Shown here: one piece after another, positions 5,825-9,320 of the stretch
Layout of the letters: every line of letters starts with the position of its first letter
How positions within the stretch are numbered: the first letter of the stretch is position 1
Assembly: GCA_035629475.1 (NCBI GenBank)
Contig: DASPHS010000007.1
Span: 1 to 9,320, forward strand
Origin: JARIHD01 sp035629475
GTDB lineage: Bacteria; Patescibacteriota; Saccharimonadia; Saccharimonadales; UBA4665
DNA: 9,320 bases
Reading direction: 5' to 3'
Program-made: the position numbers and the translations under genes
Notes under the pieces: generated by a model
What the model saw: the letters and a program-made list of their open reading frames with translations, nothing else
Database searches by the model: none
Told to the model about the DNA's origin: nothing

Positions 5825-6443
5825 CCGTACCGTCCACAAATAGCTCACGAATAGCCTGCGGCTTATCGGCAAGCAGGTCGGGCTTGGCTAACTCAAGTGC
5901 TTCCCTGTCGTTACCACCCCAGGTAACAGCAATAGCCTGCATGCCGACCTTGTGTGCGGCAGCAACGTCCAGGATTTCGTTACCAATGTAATACGCGGTC
6001 TCGGGAAGCTGCTTATTGCGGCGCAGAATAAGACGTAAGGCACGGGCTTTGTTGAAGACGCTGCCATGATATACCCCACCAAAGTAATGCTCGAGGTTAT
6101 GGGCACGCAAACAAGCCCTGACGTTCTGCTCGCGATTGGAGCTCATGACAAGTAAGTGATGGCCTTCCTTGTGCAGGTCAGACAGCAAAGTCGGCACTCC
6201 TGGGAATGGTTTGACTTCATGCATACGGCTGTACATCCGCTTGCGGAATATCGCCCATAAGCGCGGCACCATCCACCATGAAACACCCATCCTATGGATG
6301 GCGGTAAGGAGCGGCAAGCGGCGGAGCTCGGCTATTTCTTCAGGCGTCCGCATTCGAACACCCGTAAGCTCGTGGGCCACCTCGACCACCAGCTCAAAAC
6401 TATCAGCAAGCGTACCATCAAAGTCGAAGATCAATGTACTCAT
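5820..6443 (-). CDS. HAD-family hydrolase (Gph/phosphatase-like), with Asn in motif IV
   Basis: HAD hydrolases remove phosphate from small molecules through an aspartyl-phosphate. The 207-residue product shows motif I DFDGTLADS (7-15: nucleophile Asp7, acid/base Asp9), an alpha-helical cap at about residues 16-78, motif II VMSSN (99-103), motif III Lys132, and motif IV YIGNEILDVAAAHKVGMQAIAVTWG (152-176). Motif IV normally reads GDxxxD; here the first Asp is Asn155 while Asp159 stays, so Mg binding may be weakened or the substrate class shifted. Length and cap type fit the phosphoglycolate-phosphatase/PpaX-like subgroup, but the substrate is unknown. It starts 15 nt after the heliorhodopsin stop with no clear ribosome binding site (AAGG lies 13 nt away), suggesting translational coupling to heliorhodopsin. 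Confidence 0.88.
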   Translation of the reverse strand: MSTLIFDFDGTLADSFELVVEVAHELTGVRMRTPEEIAELRRLPLLTAIHRMGVSWWMVPRLWAIFRKRMYSRMHEVKPFPGVPTLLSDLHKEGHHLLVMSSNREQNVRACLRAHNLEHYFGGVYHGSVFNKARALRLILRRNKQLPETAYYIGNEILDVAAAHKVGMQAIAVTWGGNDREALELAKPDLLADKPQAIRELFVDGTV

Positions 6444-6458
6444 TGGCAGCGCGCAACC

Positions 6459-7277
6459 TTAGGGACGAAGTATCCCTGCAAAGATTTGCCAGGCCAGTGC
6501 AGTTTTAGCCACGGCACTGATAATCATAAACATCCGCTCTCCGTAGGCGTATTCCTTCCAAGGGCCAATCTTTTTCATCATGAGGTAGATGTTTGCAGCA
6601 AAGGCGCTGAAGAGCACGAATAAGGTGCCGAATATCCAGTATACAAATCCATCAATAGAGCCGTTACCGTGAGCACTTGAAGCAGCAAGGGTGATAGCAA
6701 AGACAATCCATGGCACCAGGCCAGCACCAGCGCCTATGGCAAACAGCAGCCAGTTCGGCTTACCCTTCACCTGCCGGAGTTCCATTGCCAGGCCTATCAG
6801 ATTAGTACCGACTGCCAGAGCGGCTACAGTAAGTAGCAAGGAAATATCAGCCACACCACATAGGACGGCGATTGCTACCAGCATAAGGGCATCACTGAGT
6901 GCGAACTCTATCCACCGTAGTTTGTTGCTTCCCTGTTTCAGGTCAGCTTCATAGCGCTTGCGGTAGAGTGTTGCCATAAGGGCATGGGCAATAGCAGCCA
7001 AGAAGAAGAACGCGGCGACAATATACGCTAGATTAAGGTCAAAAAGATGCTGCGTTGCATTGGTGAGCACCGGCTCCTTAGCGATTTCGGTTGCTATCGG
7101 ATTTACTGCCAGATAGTTTGTCTGGACCGGGAACAGTTTGGTTGTGCTGAGCAGCAAGATAGCGATACCCTGCACTGCGTGCACGACAGCCAGCAACCTA
7201 TTCCAATTGTAGAGATTCTGCGGAGTAATAGTGTTCTGAGCGGCCTGCAGTTTAGCCTTGAGTGTGGATAATGCCAT
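6459..7277 (-). CDS. Heliorhodopsin (retinal-binding seven-helix membrane protein)
   Basis: Heliorhodopsins are light-absorbing retinal proteins, distinct from type-1 rhodopsins, that sit with the N-terminus in the cytoplasm. They have a slow photocycle and do not pump protons; their role is thought to be sensory or enzymatic. The 272-residue protein has seven hydrophobic segments at about 28-46, 80-103, 121-142, 144-166, 176-199, 209-234 and 245-269, with the long A-B loop (47-79) typical of the family. Landmarks match HeR-48C12 as I recall it: His33 (H23), His98 (H80), RWIEFALS with counterion Glu124 (E107), CGVADI, Glu166 (E149), LVPWI, GFVYWIF, and AVAKTALAWQIFAG with Schiff-base Lys258 (K241) and Ser254 (S237). 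Asp129 and Ala155 replace Ser112 and Asn138. It heads the minus-strand tandem, is divergent from the ABC-F gene, and its start (ATG 7277) lacks a ribosome binding site. No retinal or carotenoid gene is in view. Confidence 0.95.
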   Translation of the reverse strand: MALSTLKAKLQAAQNTITPQNLYNWNRLLAVVHAVQGIAILLLSTTKLFPVQTNYLAVNPIATEIAKEPVLTNATQHLFDLNLAYIVAAFFFLAAIAHALMATLYRKRYEADLKQGSNKLRWIEFALSDALMLVAIAVLCGVADISLLLTVAALAVGTNLIGLAMELRQVKGKPNWLLFAIGAGAGLVPWIVFAITLAASSAHGNGSIDGFVYWIFGTLFVLFSAFAANIYLMMKKIGPWKEYAYGERMFMIISAVAKTALAWQIFAGILRP

Positions 7278-7283
7278 ACCCTA

Positions 7284-7292
7284 ACTATACCA
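7284..7292 (-). promoter_or_regulatory. Extended -10 promoter (TGGTATAGT) of heliorhodopsin, leaderless
   Basis: TGG plus TATAGT (five of six) ends only six bases before the heliorhodopsin ATG, so transcription should start at or one base before the A of the start codon. No Shine-Dalgarno fits in the gap, which agrees with a leaderless mRNA. No -35 hexamer is recognisable at 17-18 nt. The intergenic position and the divergent neighbour make this the best-supported promoter of the window. Confidence 0.55.
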
Positions 7293-7321
7293 GTCCGCTG
7301 GATGCTACGCACCCGCTTTCT

Positions 7322-7327
7322 ACAATT
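7322..7327 (+). promoter_or_regulatory. Possible -10 element (TACAAT) for the ABC-F gene
   Basis: TACAAT on the plus strand lies 45 nt before the preferred ABC-F start at 7367, giving a leader of roughly 33 nt, or 15 nt if the ATG at 7349 is used. The -35 region (CTGGAT at 18-nt spacing) is weak. Only 29 bp separate this hexamer from the heliorhodopsin extended -10 element on the other strand, so the two promoters would be back to back and share upstream DNA. A second candidate, TATGGT at 7348-7353 with TTGACT at 7326-7331, would start about 7 nt before the 7367 ATG. Confidence 0.3.
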
Positions 7328-7366
7328 GACTTATTACCCTTGTTTAGTATGGTTGTAAAGACCGCT

Positions 7367-9013
7367 ATGTTGTTACACGTTACTATCGACCACAAATCCA
7401 TTGGGAATAAGTTGCTCTTCACGGACCTGCAGCTGCATATTGAAGCCGGCGAAAAAGTGGCTATCATCGGCCGCAATGGCGTTGGCAAAACGACCCTTTT
7501 CCGTATGCTCACCGGTGAAGATACAGAATTCGGTGGAACCACAACATTCAAAAACGGCATCCGCCTGGTTGCTACCGCCCAGGAGCATCATGATGTCGGC
7601 GAACAGACAGTCGCGGACTACATTGTCACTAATCTGCCAGAGTACGCCAGCCTGAAGCATATTCTTGATACCTACCCTGATACTATGGGCGATAATTTGC
7701 GAAAGATTGAAAAATACAGCGACGCGCTCGAGCGCTTCAGCACCCTCGACTACTACACCGTTGAAGATCGGGTCCGGCGCTCACTGGATGATTACCAATT
7801 GGGTGATGCGGCCGATCGGCCCATGAAGAGTCTGTCCGGCGGACAAAAACGATTTGTTGAGCTTATCCGCGTCGAGCACTCTGATGCTGACCTCGCTTTG
7901 ATTGACGAACCTACCAACCACATGGACTACTTGGCTAAGGCAGCTTTCCTCCAGTGGTTCGAAAAGACCCAACACGCCGTCGTAGTCATTACCCACGACC
8001 GCGACCTTTTACAGAAAGTAGACCGTATTACTGAGATTAAGGACCAAAAGGCCTTCAACTTCCCTGGCAACTATGACGCTTATATTCGGCAGAATGCGTC
8101 ACGGACAGCCGCTGACTTAAACGAGTATGATACGGTGCAGCGCCGTATCGCGAACGTGAAGAAACAAATCCAGGCTGTACGCGCCAAGAAGGCCAGTACC
8201 AGCAAAACACCCAACCCCTTCATACCCCTTGAAAACCGTCTTGTTAAGGAGCTCGAGGAACTGCAGCAAGCTGAGCGGCCCAGCTTCTGGATTGACCAAG
8301 AATCGGTAGCGAGCCTTAAGTCCGCCACCGAAGAGAGTTATCAGAAGCATAAAGCCCGCAGTATTCGCATTCGACGCATACAAGGCCAGGAACGAATCCG
8401 TGAACTTTTGAAGCTCACTGATGTGCAAGTGGGCTATGATAAGCCCCTGTTTGAGCCGCTTAATATTTACGTTGAGACGGGTGATCGTTTTCAAATTGCC
8501 GGACGTAACGGTGTCGGCAAGACGACCCTGGTACGTACCATTATGCAATCACAGCAGGATGCCAAGCCTGCAACGCTCCTTCAAGGTGCTGTCCGGCTCG
8601 ACAAACACTTGCGCATGAACACCTATGAACAGGAAATTGATGAGCGGCTGCTCGACATGACACTTGCCGCGGCCGTTGAGCATATCTACGACAGCTTTGG
8701 GCTACCTGTTAACAACGAGCACATCATGCGCCTGCTGGGCGACTATCTGTTTGACCCCCACGGTGATCGCGAGCACATTGTACGCAACCTATCCGGTGGC
8801 CAAAAGGCGCGTCTGCAGCTTATAAAACTTTTTGCCAACGAGCCAAATCTCATCATCTTAGACGAACCTACCAACCATCTTGACCTTCCGTCAATCGAAG
8901 AGCTGGAAGCTGCGTTGAGCCAGTACAAGGGCGCCATGCTGTACATCAGCCACGATAGTTACCTCTCTAAAAAGCTCGGTGGTGAGACCGTCGCCATCAC
9001 CCCCGTTCGCTAA
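7367..9013 (+). CDS. ABC-F family ATP-binding protein (two fused ABC domains, soluble)
   Basis: ABC-F proteins lack membrane domains and mostly act on ribosomes, in translation control, stall relief or antibiotic protection. From Met at 7367 the product has 548 residues. Domain 1: Walker A GRNGVGKTT (35-43), signature LSGGQ (156-160), Walker B LALIDEPTNHMD (176-187), H-loop His210. Then comes a charged helical inter-domain linker (about 250-345), the P-site tRNA interaction motif region. Domain 2: Walker A GRNGVGKTT (379-387), LSGGQ (475-479), LIILDEPTNHLD (495-506), His529. Both catalytic Glu residues are present. There is no large insertion in domain 1 like the EttA arm and no long C-terminal coiled coil like Uup, so the subfamily stays open. 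The 7367 start gives the standard MLLHVTIDHKSIGNKLLF opening; ATG 7349 is possible, while an ATG at 7262 would overlap heliorhodopsin and looks non-coding. The gene is divergent from heliorhodopsin. Confidence 0.93.
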   Translation: MLLHVTIDHKSIGNKLLFTDLQLHIEAGEKVAIIGRNGVGKTTLFRMLTGEDTEFGGTTTFKNGIRLVATAQEHHDVGEQTVADYIVTNLPEYASLKHILDTYPDTMGDNLRKIEKYSDALERFSTLDYYTVEDRVRRSLDDYQLGDAADRPMKSLSGGQKRFVELIRVEHSDADLALIDEPTNHMDYLAKAAFLQWFEKTQHAVVVITHDRDLLQKVDRITEIKDQKAFNFPGNYDAYIRQNASRTAADLNEYDTVQRRIANVKKQIQAVRAKKASTSKTPNPFIPLENRLVKELEELQQAERPSFWIDQESVASLKSATEESYQKHKARSIRIRRIQGQERIRELLKLTDVQVGYDKPLFEPLNIYVETGDRFQIAGRNGVGKTTLVRTIMQSQQDAKPATLLQGAVRLDKHLRMNTYEQEIDERLLDMTLAAAVEHIYDSFGLPVNNEHIMRLLGDYLFDPHGDREHIVRNLSGGQKARLQLIKLFANEPNLIILDEPTNHLDLPSIEELEAALSQYKGAMLYISHDSYLSKKLGGETVAITPVR

Positions 9014-9320
9014 GGCAGCGAACGCCGGGCATCAATATAGTGGCCATGCCGTTCATAACTCGTGTTGCACCATAACCGCTGCACTACCGCTTGATACATC
9101 CGCTGCGGGCATACACCGCGGAACGGTTCGTGGTCCGGTGGATGCACAAAGAAACTCGTATCATATATACCCTGCGCGCACTGTATGTCTGCGCTCGTAT
9201 GCAGTTCTTTAGCTTCTAGCTGCATATACAACCCGCTCCCCTCGCCCTCAGGCACGCTCGTATCAAAGTGAATCACAAATAGAGAGGGCGTAAGGAGCAG
9301 ATTTTTGCTGTACTGGCTTT
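9010..9320 (-). CDS. Pyridoxamine 5'-phosphate oxidase-like (FMN/F420 split-barrel) protein, C-terminal part
   Basis: The minus-strand frame is open from the right edge to a TAG at 9010-9012, giving about 103 residues of a protein whose start lies outside the window. A GTG at 9276 opens a shorter 88-residue version, but the upstream codons (YSKNLLLTPSLF) read as protein and continue the same domain. The pattern NLLLTPSLFVIHFDTSVPEG followed by GSGLYMQLEAKEL, a variable middle, then RMYQAVVQRLWCN and HGHYIDARRSLP matches the strand order of PNPOx-like split-barrel flavoproteins (NxxxNPxVxxxIFDS, GVYxxGxAxEL, RxYKxxPxxxWxN, DxR). The substrate and cofactor (FMN, F420 or haem) cannot be told from this half. 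Its 3' end overlaps the ABC-F gene by four bases (CTAA), tail to tail. Confidence 0.6.
   Translation of the reverse strand, partial: SQYSKNLLLTPSLFVIHFDTSVPEGEGSGLYMQLEAKELHTSADIQCAQGIYDTSFFVHPPDHEPFRGVCPQRMYQAVVQRLWCNTSYERHGHYIDARRSLP

Noticed and set aside
6459..7277. Proton-pumping type-1 rhodopsin
   Set aside because: Helix 3 has the heliorhodopsin RWIE motif rather than DTE/DTD, and the helix 7 motif VAKTALAWQ is specific to heliorhodopsins.
7262..7366. N-terminal extension of the ABC-F gene to the ATG at 7262
   Set aside because: It would overlap the heliorhodopsin start and both promoters, and the first 35 residues do not resemble ABC-F proteins, which normally open at the MLLHV position.
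1..9320. UGA recoding as in Gracilibacteria/SR1
   Set aside because: All genes read through in the standard code with no internal TGA, and visible stops are TAA or TAG; the absence of TGA stops in eight genes is too small a sample to argue from.

Overview
The window looks like a piece of a compact, roughly 50% GC genome from the candidate phyla radiation (Patescibacteria), perhaps Saccharibacteria. The reasons are short intergenic gaps, TAA or TAG at every visible stop, a seryl-tRNA synthetase with an ETHTADYMTDYQ active-site segment, and a stand-alone PD-(D/E)XK nuclease of a type I associate with this group. The lineage call rests on recalled family resemblance and is moderate at best. All genes read cleanly in the standard code.

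Layout. Positions 1-1751 (minus) hold the first 583 codons of secA, cut by the left edge. Positions 1752-1935 hold a secA promoter and, facing it from upstream, a Rho-independent terminator that ends the next cluster. Positions 1936-7277 (minus) carry a six-gene tandem, in transcription order: heliorhodopsin, HAD-family hydrolase, TrmA/RlmD-type RNA uridine methyltransferase, Cas4/RecB-like nuclease, serS, hpf. Gaps are 9-26 nt except for a 123-nt leader before serS. A short divergent promoter region (about 7278-7366) separates heliorhodopsin from a plus-strand ABC-F ATPase gene (7367-9013). That gene overlaps tail-to-tail with the C-terminal end of a pyridoxamine-phosphate-oxidase-like (FMN split-barrel) gene running off the right edge on the minus strand.

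How the genes fit together. Most products serve the ribosome or protein output: SecA (export), HPF (ribosome hibernation), SerRS (tRNA charging), the RNA methyltransferase, and an ABC-F factor. The outlier is heliorhodopsin, a light-absorbing seven-helix retinal protein, at the head of this housekeeping tandem behind its own promoter. No retinal-making gene is present in the window.

The points most worth a second look are: (1) the heliorhodopsin, with its Schiff-base lysine and counterion but an unusual Asp in helix 3; (2) the serS leader, which encodes a 19-residue peptide with four Ser codons and contains an 8-bp inverted repeat that can pair with the serS ribosome binding site, suggesting translational attenuation by seryl-tRNA charging; (3) a recurrent -10-like hexamer 6-9 nt before start codons, pointing to leaderless or nearly leaderless transcripts; (4) an RNA methyltransferase lacking the usual iron-sulfur cysteines.
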